64,000 bases of DNA, taken from Aliihoeflea sp. 40Bstr573 (lineage in GTDB: Bacteria > Pseudomonadota > Alphaproteobacteria > Rhizobiales > Rhizobiaceae). The stretch is taken from contig NZ_JAAAMH010000006.1 in NCBI RefSeq assembly GCF_024105655.1, forward strand, positions 163,637 through 227,636, read 5' to 3'. Positions within the stretch are counted from its first letter, which is position 1, and every line of letters begins with the position of its first letter. Below, one piece after another: positions 25,459 to 33,202 of the stretch. The notes beneath the pieces are model-generated. The model was not told where the DNA came from. It saw only the letters and a program-made list of their open reading frames with translations, and searched no databases. The position numbers and the translations under genes are program-made.

Positions 25459-27471
25459 ATGGAAATTTCGCCGTCCCATGCAGAACCGCCTTCCGCGGCC
25501 CTGGTGCTGCGCATGTTCGGCCGCTTGTCGGTCGCGCGCGGCGGGGCGACGATTGACCTGCCGCCGTCGCGAAAGGTGCGCGCGCTGCTGGCCTATCTTG
25601 CCGCTTCCGGCCATCCCGTCGGCCGCAGCCGGCTCTGCGAACTTCTTGGCGACGTCGCCAACGACCCGCGCGGCGAGCTGCGCTGGTGCCTGAGCAAGCT
25701 GCGCACCATCCTCGACGAGCCTGGTCGCGTTCGCCTCTCGGCCCGCGACGACATGATCGCGCTCGATCTTGGCGATTGCACGGTCGACGTCCTGCTCGTG
25801 GATGCCGCAATGCGCGACGGGCTCGCAACGCTCGACGGGGCGGAGCTTGCGGCGCTCTGCGACCTTTTCGTCGGCGATTTCCTCGAAGGCCTCGACTTGG
25901 CCCGCAGCCCGCAACTCGACCATTGGCTGGCGACGCAGCGCCGTCACTATCGCTCCTGTCACGCGGCGATCCTGGAGCGGCTGGTCGAGCTTAAGGCGGA
26001 AAGCCCGCAGTTTCTGCGGCCACATGTGGAACGCTGGGTCGAGCTGTCGCCGTTCGACCCACGCGCCCAGACGCTCCTGCTGAAGACGCTGCTCGACGGT
26101 GGGCTGCCGCATGAGGCCGAACGGCATTTCGCCGCCGTGGCGCGACTCTATGAGGCCGAGGCCGTTGATCTCGACGCGGTGTCGAAGGCATGGCGGGAAC
26201 TGCGCAGAACCGCGACCGCCCCGGTCACCGCCGCGCCCGCGTTCAAGGCTGAAATCGCGCCCGATACCGAGCGGCCTGCCGCGCGCTCACGCGCCTCGCT
26301 CGCCGTCATGCCCTTCAACGAGGACGACCTGATGATCGGGGAGCGCCGGCTCGCCGACGGTCTGACGCATGACATCATCACAAGGCTCGCCAAGCTGCGA
26401 ACCCTCTTCGTCATCGCCCGTGGCTCTGTTTTTGCCCTGTCGGAAGAGGAGGTGGCGCCTGCCGAGGCGGCGCGGCGGCTCGATGTCGACTATTTCGCGC
26501 ATGGTATCGTACGGCGCCACGGCCAGCGGGCGGAGGTCTCGGTGGAACTCGTGGAGATGCGGACGGCGCGCATCGTCTGGTCGGAGGAGTTCGAGGTCCG
26601 GCGCGACGATGCCTTCCTCGTCCTCGACGATATCTGTGACATGATCGTCGCCTCTATCGCCAACGAGATCGAGACGGCGGAGAAGAACCGCGCCATCCTG
26701 AAACCGCCCAACTCACTCAATGCCTGGGAGGCCTACCATCGCGGCCTCTGGCACATGTACCGTTTCACCAAGGCCGACAACGATCTGGCGCAGCAATTCT
26801 TCCGCCAATCGAGCGCGATCGACCCGACCTTCGCACGGGCCTATTCGGGGCTGTCCTTCACGCACTGGCAGAACGCATTCCAGCAGTGGAACGATCGACA
26901 TAAGGAGGCGGATAGCGCGTTCGACGCTGCGGGGCGCAGCCTCCTGGCAGACGATCATGACCCGGCCGCGCACTGGGCTATGGGGCGGGCGCTGTGGCTG
27001 CGGGGCCGCCACGACCAGGCGGTGGTCGAGTTGGAGCGGTCCGTCGACCTCAGCCCGAACTTCGCGCTCGGGCACTATGCGCTGTCCTTCGTGCAGTCGC
27101 AGTCGGGCGATGCGGCGGCGGCGATCAACTCGTCCGACCATTCGCGCAGCCTGAGCCCGTTCGACCCGCTGCTCTTCGGGATGATGGGCGCGCGCGCCCT
27201 GGCGCATGTGCGGCTCGGCCAGTTCGAGGAAGCGGCCCAGTGGGCGCTCAAGGCCGCGGCGCGGCCGAATGCGCATGTGATCATCCTGGCGATCGCCGCT
27301 CACTGCCTGGCGCTGGCAGGGCGGATCGATGAGGCGAGGGTCTATGCCGAAATGGTTCGCCAGACGATTCCGAGCTTCCGCGTCGAGGATTTCCTGACGA
27401 CTTTCCATTTTTCGCCGGATGCCGAGCTTTTGTTCCGCCGTGCGGCTTCAAGCATCGGCTTCGGCGCGTAG
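25459..27471 (+). CDS. BTAD / TolB-like / TPR transcriptional regulator (SARP-like)
   Basis: About 670 residues. An OmpR/SARP-like winged helix is at about residues 15-90 (LRMFGRLSVARGGATIDLPP, ELLGDVANDPRGELRWCLSK). A bacterial transcriptional activation domain follows at about 95-240. A TolB/FlgO-like domain of the type seen in CadC-like regulators and adenylate cyclases is at about 262-400 (SLAVMPFNEDDLMIGERRLA, VDYFAHGIVRRHG). Tetratricopeptide repeats run from about 430 to 620 (AYSGLSFTHWQNAFQQW, AAHWAMGRALWLRGRHDQAV). It lacks an obvious membrane segment, so it is probably cytoplasmic. ATG 25459 is used; GTG 25447 is possible. It diverges from cysK-decarboxylase and is their likely regulator. 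Confidence 0.8.
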   Translation: MEISPSHAEPPSAALVLRMFGRLSVARGGATIDLPPSRKVRALLAYLAASGHPVGRSRLCELLGDVANDPRGELRWCLSKLRTILDEPGRVRLSARDDMIALDLGDCTVDVLLVDAAMRDGLATLDGAELAALCDLFVGDFLEGLDLARSPQLDHWLATQRRHYRSCHAAILERLVELKAESPQFLRPHVERWVELSPFDPRAQTLLLKTLLDGGLPHEAERHFAAVARLYEAEAVDLDAVSKAWRELRRTATAPVTAAPAFKAEIAPDTERPAARSRASLAVMPFNEDDLMIGERRLADGLTHDIITRLAKLRTLFVIARGSVFALSEEEVAPAEAARRLDVDYFAHGIVRRHGQRAEVSVELVEMRTARIVWSEEFEVRRDDAFLVLDDICDMIVASIANEIETAEKNRAILKPPNSLNAWEAYHRGLWHMYRFTKADNDLAQQFFRQSSAIDPTFARAYSGLSFTHWQNAFQQWNDRHKEADSAFDAAGRSLLADDHDPAAHWAMGRALWLRGRHDQAVVELERSVDLSPNFALGHYALSFVQSQSGDAAAAINSSDHSRSLSPFDPLLFGMMGARALAHVRLGQFEEAAQWALKAAARPNAHVIILAIAAHCLALAGRIDEARVYAEMVRQTIPSFRVEDFLTTFHFSPDAELLFRRAASSIGFGA

Positions 27472-27474
27472 CCC

Positions 27475-28416
27475 TCAGCCGCGCAGGGTCACTTCCTTGA
27501 GCCGCTCCATGGGCATGAGCGCGCCGCGCTCGCCGATGACATGGCGGGCCAGGCCATGCCCGGCGCGGACGGCCTCGGCGGGCGCAATCCCGGCAAGCCG
27601 TGCGGCGAGATACGCTGCGTTGAACGCGTCGCCGGCGCCGGTCGTGTCCACGGGACGGACACGCTCGACGGCAATCGTTTCGACGTGACCCGGCATACCA
27701 ACCACGATGTCGCCGCCGCCATTCTTGACGGCGACTTCGCCGCAGCCCGCGGCCTGCCAGCGGTGAAGGCAATCTGAAGGCGAGGCGTCGCCCCAAAGCT
27801 CGGCATCATCGTCAAAACTGGGAAGGCCGATCGACGCCGCCGCGATGCCTTCGCGCAGCCAGCGAGCCATCGTCTCGCGATCCTCCCAGAGCGCCGGGCG
27901 GATGTTCGGGTCGAAGACGACAGCCTGGCCGCGCGCCTTGGCAGTGCGGGCGGCGTCGACGAGATTTTGGCGGCCGGCCGGCGGAAGGATCGCCAGCGTG
28001 ATGCCTGAGAAGTAGACGAGGTCGGCGGCCGCGATCGCATCTGCGAGCGCTGCGGCATCGTCGGCGAGCCCGCGGGCGGCGGAAGCAGAGCGCCAGTATG
28101 AAAAGCTTCGTTCTCCGGTTGGCGACAGGTCAATCGCGTAAAGCCCCACGCTGCGCGTCTCGTCGGGGCCGACGTAGGTTGTGTCGAGGCCATTGCGGGC
28201 AAGGAACGCGCGCATGCGCGCCGAGAAGGGGTCAGCGCCGAGCCGCGTCAATAGCGCGGTGCGCCAGCCGGCCTCGGGAAGGATGGCGCGCGCGTACCAC
28301 AGCGTATTGAGCACGTCTCCAGCAAACCCCATCCGCCAGAAATCCGCCTCGCCGTCGCCAGCGCGGCTGAGCTCAACCATCGGCTCGCCGATCGAGAGAA
28401 ACAGCCTTGCGGTCAC
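27475..28416 (-). CDS. PfkB-family sugar kinase, probably 2-keto-3-deoxygluconate kinase
   Basis: 313 residues of the ribokinase/PfkB family. The N terminus FLSIGEPMVELSRAGDGEAD resembles KdgK (CxGExMxEL), and FDPNIRPALW lies mid-protein. The C-terminal signature with the catalytic Asp is PVDTTGAGDAFNAAYLA. KdgK phosphorylates 2-keto-3-deoxygluconate before aldol cleavage. The sugar-acid regulon that begins 1.1 kb away makes this plausible, but no LacI operator copy precedes this gene. GTG 28416 is chosen because ACGGAGG lies seven bases upstream and homology starts there; an upstream ATG would add 27 atypical residues. It converges on the TPR regulator with only three bases between stops. 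Confidence 0.75.
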   Translation of the reverse strand: MTARLFLSIGEPMVELSRAGDGEADFWRMGFAGDVLNTLWYARAILPEAGWRTALLTRLGADPFSARMRAFLARNGLDTTYVGPDETRSVGLYAIDLSPTGERSFSYWRSASAARGLADDAAALADAIAAADLVYFSGITLAILPPAGRQNLVDAARTAKARGQAVVFDPNIRPALWEDRETMARWLREGIAAASIGLPSFDDDAELWGDASPSDCLHRWQAAGCGEVAVKNGGGDIVVGMPGHVETIAVERVRPVDTTGAGDAFNAAYLAARLAGIAPAEAVRAGHGLARHVIGERGALMPMERLKEVTLRG

Positions 28417-28595
28417 GGACAAGCCTCCGTTGCGATGGCAGCCGCCATGCTCTTTTCCGGCATTGCGCCGAGCGCCTCGTCGACCTCGGTACGCCATTGC
28501 GGCGACGATGCCAACGGGTCGGCTATCAAGTTCGGCAGTCTGCGGAGCACGGCCGCTATGAGTCGCGCATCGCGCGGCTGTCCACTACGCCGCGC

Positions 28596-29315
28596 TTATC
28601 GGCACTGCTGGCGCGGGCCACCCCCATAGGGCTGGTAGCTGTTGTCCTCCGGCCGATAGGAGCGGTAGCGGTCAAAGCACGACTGCACGTGGCGCGAGGC
28701 CATCTCCACATGACGACCCGTCGTGGACGCGTTCGCATAAGCGCCTGTCTGCGCGTCGGAAGTCATGGCTACCTGCGCAAATTCCGCGCTGACCGTGGTT
28801 TCATCCTGGCCGGAATAGGGCGACACGCAGCTTTTCTGGCCACCGCTGTAGGGCGTGTAACTGTTCGTTTCAATCCGGTATGAACGATAGCGGTCCGCGC
28901 ACCACTGCACATGTGCGGCCGGCAAACGGGCACCGGCTGCTTCCTTGGCAGGCATGTCCTGCGGCGAGGGAATGGCGCTGGTCGTGGTCTGATCGACGTC
29001 CATCTCGTCTTGAGGCCATGCGTCCGGGTCTGCGCTCGCGATGGTGATTTCCTCGACCTCGGTTGGTCCTCGTGCAGATCTTTCTGCGACCTCCGGCTCG
29101 GGCGGCAGGGGCGCGGCGGCGATGCGTTCCAGGTCCTGCGCGTCCGTATCGACCGGCTTCGGCTCCAAGGTCCAGAGCGCCGCGACATCCTGTGTCGGCC
29201 CCACCTGTTCGCCGACGGGCTTGGCGGTGAGCGTGTAGGTGGCGAGTACGGCACCGCCTGCGAACATGCCCAGCGACAGTGTGAATCCTGCGGCGGCGGC
29301 GAGTACGGGTTTCAT
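28596..29315 (-). CDS. BA14K-family exported protein with two BA14K-like repeats
   Basis: 239 residues. An N-terminal signal or anchor segment (MKPVLAAAAGFTLSLGMFAG) is followed by an acidic, proline-rich linker. Two copies of the BA14K motif come next: HVQWCADRYRSYRIETNSYT at about 135-163, and HVQSCFDRYRSYRPEDNSYQ at about 207-238. Each is bounded by cysteines. BA14K proteins of Brucella and relatives are surface or periplasmic, immunoreactive and of uncertain function; most carry one motif at the C terminus. ATG 29315 follows GGAGG by five bases. The 179 bases between this gene and the sugar kinase hold nothing I recognise. A LacI-type operator lies upstream on the divergent side, but that probably serves the SDR gene. 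Confidence 0.75.
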   Translation of the reverse strand: MKPVLAAAAGFTLSLGMFAGGAVLATYTLTAKPVGEQVGPTQDVAALWTLEPKPVDTDAQDLERIAAAPLPPEPEVAERSARGPTEVEEITIASADPDAWPQDEMDVDQTTTSAIPSPQDMPAKEAAGARLPAAHVQWCADRYRSYRIETNSYTPYSGGQKSCVSPYSGQDETTVSAEFAQVAMTSDAQTGAYANASTTGRHVEMASRHVQSCFDRYRSYRPEDNSYQPYGGGPRQQCR

Positions 29316-29497
29316 CGGGGCCTCCATCAATTGCTGGACAATCAATGCCGAAAAGCGATTACGGTTCCGAACACGGGTCCGTTGCCGCACGAGGCAATCG
29401 AGCGCCGGATCGGATCTCACCGGAAGTGAGGGCGCGACAGTCAGGCGTGGTGCCGGCCGTTCCCGCTGCGCCTGCCCCGATGGGCCTGGGTGGGGGA

Positions 29498-29511
29498 TGG
29501 CAGCGCTGCCA
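29498..29511. promoter_or_regulatory. LacI-type operator TGGCAGCGCTGCCA (copy 1)
   Basis: A perfect 14-base palindrome with the central CG typical of LacI/GalR operators, 65 bases before the SDR start. Identical cores occur at 36607-36624 and 40802-40815. The LacI-family protein encoded at 36671 is the likely ligand-responsive repressor. Confidence 0.75.
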
Positions 29512-29575
29512 CTTTTTCGGTTCTCTTTGATGGACGAGGATGTTAACAGGGGACGCAATGGTGAGGGAGGAGAGC

Positions 29576-30307
29576 ATGACCGATCTGACAGGGCGCACTG
29601 CCCTCGTCACGGCGGCAGCGCAGGGCATCGGCCGTGCGAGCGCCATCGCGCTGGCAACGGCCGGCGCCAAGGTCGTCGCGACCGACATAAATCTCGAAGG
29701 TCTAAAGGCGCTCGACGGCGTCGATGGCATCGCCGCGCGCCCGCTCGACGTGCTCGATCCCGCAGCGACTGCAGCCCTGAGCCGGGAAGTCGGCCAGGTT
29801 GACATCCTGTTCAACTGTGCGGGGGTCGTCCATGCCGGCACAGTTCTCGACTGTACCGACGAGGAGTTCGATTTCGCCTTCTCGCTGAACGTGAAGGCGC
29901 AGATACGCATGATCAAGGCGGTTCTGCCGGGCATGCTGGACCGCCGCGACGGCTGCATCATCAACATGGCGTCGGTCGCTTCCAGCGTGAAGGGCGTGCC
30001 CAACCGGTGCCTCTACAGCGCCTCCAAGGCGGCGGTGATCGGCCTGACGAAATCGGTCGCAGCCGACTATGTGGCAGAGGGCATCCGCTGCAACGCGATC
30101 TGCCCGGGAACGGTCGACAGCCCATCGCTGCACGAACGGCTGAGGGCGCAAGGCGACTATGAGGCGGCCCGCACCGCCTTCATCGCACGCCAGCCGATCG
30201 GACGCATCGGCAAGGCCGAGGAGATCGCCGATCTCGTCGTTTATCTGTCGGGGGCAAGCTATACGACCGGCGCGATCCATCTGATCGACGGCGGCTGGGC
30301 GATTTGA
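29576..30307 (+). CDS. short-chain dehydrogenase, 2-keto-3-deoxy-L-fuconate dehydrogenase-like
   Basis: 243 residues of the classical SDR family. The NAD-binding glycine motif is LVTAAAQGIGRASAIALA, then VDILFNCAGVVHAG, INMASVASSVKG with the catalytic Ser, and LYSASKAAVIGL with Tyr and Lys. The C terminus is typical (YTTGAIHLIDGGWAI). It resembles the dehydrogenases of non-phosphorylative L-fucose/L-rhamnose-type pathways, which oxidise a 2-keto-3-deoxy acid to a 2,4-diketo acid. The next gene encodes a hydrolase fitting the following step, which supports this. ATG 29576 follows GGGAGGAG; upstream in-frame codons lack family similarity. Under LacI operator copy 1. Confidence 0.85.
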   Translation: MTDLTGRTALVTAAAQGIGRASAIALATAGAKVVATDINLEGLKALDGVDGIAARPLDVLDPAATAALSREVGQVDILFNCAGVVHAGTVLDCTDEEFDFAFSLNVKAQIRMIKAVLPGMLDRRDGCIINMASVASSVKGVPNRCLYSASKAAVIGLTKSVAADYVAEGIRCNAICPGTVDSPSLHERLRAQGDYEAARTAFIARQPIGRIGKAEEIADLVVYLSGASYTTGAIHLIDGGWAI

Positions 30308-30329
30308 ACAACAGGAAAGGGAATGACGC

Positions 30330-31172
30330 ATGAAATTGCTGCGCTATGGCCAGCCGGGAAACGAAAAGCCGGGGCTGCTCGATGCCGAGGGACGCATCCG
30401 CGACCTGTCGGGCAAGGTCGCCGACATCTCGGGCGACACGCTGACGCCGTCGGGGCTTGCGAGCCTTGCCGAGATCGACCCGTCAAGCCTGCCACCGGTC
30501 GAAGGCAATCCGCGGATTGGCCCATGCGTCGGCGATGTCGGCAAGTTCATCTGCATCGGCCTCAACTATGCCGACCATGCGGCCGAAAGCGGCGCCAAGG
30601 TCCCGCCGGAGCCCATCATGTTCATGAAGCCGCGCTCGGCGATCGTCGGGCCGAATGACGAGGTTCGCATTCCTCGCGGCTCGGTGAAGACGGATTGGGA
30701 GGTGGAACTGGGCATCGTCATCGGCCAGTCCGCGAAATACGTGTCGGAAGCCGAGGCGCTCGCGCATGTGGCCGGCTACTGCGTCGTCAACGACGTGTCG
30801 GAGCGCGAGTACCAGCTCGAACGCCACGGCACCTGGGACAAGGGCAAGTGCTGCGATACGTTCGGACCGATCGGGCCGTGGATGGTGACGGCCGACGAAA
30901 TCCCCGATCCGCAAAATCTCGGCATGTGGCTGGAGGTCGACGGGCACCGCTACCAGGACGGTTCGACGAAGACGATGGTCTATGGCGTCGCCCACCTCGT
31001 CTCGTATCTGTCGCAGTTCATGACGCTGCACGCCGGCGACATCATCGCAACGGGCACGCCGCCGGGCGTTGGCATGGGCCAGAAGCCGCCCGTTTATCTG
31101 AAGGCCGGTCAGACCATGCGGCTCGGCATCGAAGGTCTTGGCGAGCAGAGCCAGCGGACCGCCGCCGACTGA
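30330..31172 (+). CDS. fumarylacetoacetate hydrolase family, 2,4-diketo-3-deoxy-L-fuconate hydrolase-like
   Basis: 280 residues with the FAH C-terminal catalytic domain. Features are KFICIGLNYADHAAESGAKV and PIMFMKPRSAIVGPNDEV. The metal-binding acidic residues are in VKTDWEVELGIVIG, followed by AGYCVVNDVSEREYQLERHG and DIIATGTPPGVGMG. The closest known functional type is hydrolysis of 2,4-diketo-3-deoxy-L-fuconate to pyruvate plus lactate, or an equivalent diketo sugar acid; the family also includes ureidoglycolate lyases and isomerases. It follows the SDR by 22 bases, and the pair would perform consecutive oxidation and cleavage. It ends at a strong terminator. Confidence 0.85.
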   Translation: MKLLRYGQPGNEKPGLLDAEGRIRDLSGKVADISGDTLTPSGLASLAEIDPSSLPPVEGNPRIGPCVGDVGKFICIGLNYADHAAESGAKVPPEPIMFMKPRSAIVGPNDEVRIPRGSVKTDWEVELGIVIGQSAKYVSEAEALAHVAGYCVVNDVSEREYQLERHGTWDKGKCCDTFGPIGPWMVTADEIPDPQNLGMWLEVDGHRYQDGSTKTMVYGVAHLVSYLSQFMTLHAGDIIATGTPPGVGMGQKPPVYLKAGQTMRLGIEGLGEQSQRTAAD

Positions 31173-31200
31173 CCCACGCAAAAGGATCGGTTCAAAGGAA

Positions 31201-31231
31201 AAGGCCGGTGCACGGATGCGCCGGCCTTTTT
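31201..31231. terminator. rho-independent terminator
   Basis: Arms AAGGCCGGTGC (31201-31211) and GCGCCGGCCTT (31218-31228) pair with one G-U. A six-base loop lies between them and a TTTTT tract (31227-31231) at the end. The A-rich stretch before the stem makes it able to stop the convergent ABC transporter operon as well. Confidence 0.85.
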
Positions 31232-31253
31232 GCCGCTTCTCCCGGGTGAATGC

Positions 31254-32150
31254 CTATTCCTTCACAGCGCCCGTCATCGACGACACGTAGTAGTCGACGA
31301 AGAAGGAGTAGAGGATGACGACCGGCAGCGAGCCGATCAGCGCGCCGGACATCAGCGCGCCCCACTCATAGACGTCGCCGCGCACGAGTTCGGTGAGGAC
31401 GCCGACCGGTACGGTCTTGTTCTCCGACGAGGAGATGAAGGTCAGCGCGTAGATGAATTCGTTCCAGGACAAGGTGAAGGCAAAGATGCCGGCCGAGATC
31501 AGGCCGGGAATGGCCAGCGGCAGGACGATCTTGGTCAGGATCTGCCAGCGGCTAGCACCATCGACGAGCGCGCTTTCCTCCAGCTCGAACGGGATCGAGC
31601 GGAAATAGCCCATCAGCAGCCAGGTGCAGAACGGGATGAGGAAGGTCGGATAGGTGAGGATCAGCGCCAGCCGGGTGTCGTAGATGCCGAACTGGAAGAC
31701 CATGAAGGCCAGCGGAATGAACAGGATGGACGGCGGCACGAGATAGGCGAGGAAGATCATCAGCCCCGTCACGCGCGCACCCGTGAAGCGAACGCGCTCG
31801 ATCGCATAGGCGGCGAAAACCGAGGCGGCCAGCGACAGGATCGTCGAGGACACCGAGACGATCATCGTGTTCCAGAGCCAGCCCGGATAGGAGGTCTCGA
31901 ACAGGAGATACTTGATGTGCTCGAGCGTCGGTCCGACGACCCAGAACGGACTGTAGTCGGTGTAGTTCGTGAGCTGGTGATTGGGTTTCACCGCCGTTAC
32001 CGCCATCCAGTAGAAGGGGAACAGGAGGACGAAGACGAAGACGAGAAGGGGCAGGTAAACGACGACGATGCGACGCAGCAGCGTGTCGTACTGGTCCATG
32101 CCGACGATATCGTCTTCGGTGGGTTTGGCGGCGATTGTGCTGTCGGTCAT
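31254..32150 (-). CDS. sugar ABC transporter permease (MalG-like)
   Basis: 298 residues of the CUT1 family inner-membrane component with about six membrane segments. The first is VVVYLPLLVFVFVLLFPFYW. The EAA loop region is IPFELEESALVDGASRWQIL, followed by KIVLPLAIPGLISAGIFAF and SWNEFIYALTFISS. It pairs with the MalF-like permease. ATG 32150 is used because GAGGA (32158-32162) lies seven bases upstream; ATG 32156 and a GTG at 32174 are alternatives. The upstream permease stop is at 32161, so the genes nearly overlap. Last gene of the minus-strand sugar transporter operon. Confidence 0.92.
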   Translation of the reverse strand: MTDSTIAAKPTEDDIVGMDQYDTLLRRIVVVYLPLLVFVFVLLFPFYWMAVTAVKPNHQLTNYTDYSPFWVVGPTLEHIKYLLFETSYPGWLWNTMIVSVSSTILSLAASVFAAYAIERVRFTGARVTGLMIFLAYLVPPSILFIPLAFMVFQFGIYDTRLALILTYPTFLIPFCTWLLMGYFRSIPFELEESALVDGASRWQILTKIVLPLAIPGLISAGIFAFTLSWNEFIYALTFISSSENKTVPVGVLTELVRGDVYEWGALMSGALIGSLPVVILYSFFVDYYVSSMTGAVKE

Positions 32151-32160
32151 GGTCATGTCC

Positions 32161-33114
32161 TCAATCGGCTCCACCCTGCTGCCATTTGCGGCGTTGCAGG
32201 CCGAAGAAACTGAACAGGATGGCGCCGAGCAGGAACGGGATCATCGCGACCGCGATCGCTGCGCCTTCGCCGAGCTGTCCGCCGGGGATGGCGCGCTGGA
32301 ACGAGAGCGTCGCCATCAGATGCGTTGCATTGACCGGGCCGCCGCGCGTCAGGACGTAGATCAACTGGAAGTCGGTGAAGGTGAACAGCACCGAGAATGT
32401 CATCACGACCGCGATGATGGGCGTCAAAAGCGGCAGCGTCACATAGCGGAAGCGTTGCCAGGGACGCGCGCCGTCGAGCGCGGCCGCTTCATGCAGCGAT
32501 TGCGGGATGGTCTGCAGACCGGCCAGAAGGCAGATCGCGACGAAGGGAATGCCACGCCAGACATTGGCTGCGATGACGGAAGCGCGCGCGAGGTTCGGGT
32601 CGCCCAGGAAGTTGATCGGACGGTCGATCAGCCCCCATTCCATCAGCACGAACGAGATGATGGAGAACTGCGAATCGAAGATCCACCAGAAGGCCAGCGC
32701 AGAAAGCACGGTCGGGACGACCCAGGGCAACAGGATAATCGCGCGGAAGAAATTCTTGAACGGCAGATGCTGGTTCAGGACGAGCGCCAGCCACAGGCCG
32801 AGCACGAATTTCAGCACCGAAGCGACGAAGGTGTAGAGCAGCGTGTTGAAGATCGAGAGCCAGAAAACGTTGTCGTTCCACAGCCACACATAGTTTTCGA
32901 GGCCGATGAAGATTCCCCGGCGGCCGATCGATGTGTCGGTAAAGCCGAGCCAGACGCCAAGGCCGAGCGGATAGGTCAGGAAGCACAGGAGAAAGGCCGC
33001 CGCGGGAAGCATGAACAGCAAGCCCAGCCCGTTGCGGCTTTCGCCAAGGCGCGCCAGCATCGACGCTCTGGTCCGGGGCGAAGCAACGTTGTCGCTTTCC
33101 AGGGTCGTGGACAT
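32161..33114 (-). CDS. sugar ABC transporter permease (MalF-like)
   Basis: 317 residues of the CUT1 family. It has FLLCFLTYPLGLGVWLGFTD at the first membrane segment and the EAA loop IPQSLHEAAALDGARPWQRF, followed by YVTLPLLTPIIAVVMTFSVL. The end is FGLQRRKWQQGGAD. It forms the pore with the MalG-like protein and receives substrate from the binding protein encoded just upstream. A hairpin (33169-33194) separates it from that gene. Confidence 0.92.
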   Translation of the reverse strand: MSTTLESDNVASPRTRASMLARLGESRNGLGLLFMLPAAAFLLCFLTYPLGLGVWLGFTDTSIGRRGIFIGLENYVWLWNDNVFWLSIFNTLLYTFVASVLKFVLGLWLALVLNQHLPFKNFFRAIILLPWVVPTVLSALAFWWIFDSQFSIISFVLMEWGLIDRPINFLGDPNLARASVIAANVWRGIPFVAICLLAGLQTIPQSLHEAAALDGARPWQRFRYVTLPLLTPIIAVVMTFSVLFTFTDFQLIYVLTRGGPVNATHLMATLSFQRAIPGGQLGEGAAIAVAMIPFLLGAILFSFFGLQRRKWQQGGAD

Positions 33115-33168
33115 TGCCCGTTGATCTCCGTCAGTAGCTCGTCATGGCCGTCGCGGCTTGAAGGAAGG

Positions 33169-33194
33169 GCGCCGGGCTTGGTGGAACCCGGCGC
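33169..33194 (-). promoter_or_regulatory. intercistronic hairpin after sugar-binding-protein gene
   Basis: Perfect 8-base arms GCGCCGGG (33169-33176) and CCCGGCGC (33187-33194), starting nine bases after the binding-protein stop on the minus strand and without a T-run. Same position and character as the hairpins behind four other binding-protein genes in the window. Confidence 0.5.
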
Positions 33195-33202
33195 GCTCCG
33201 CG

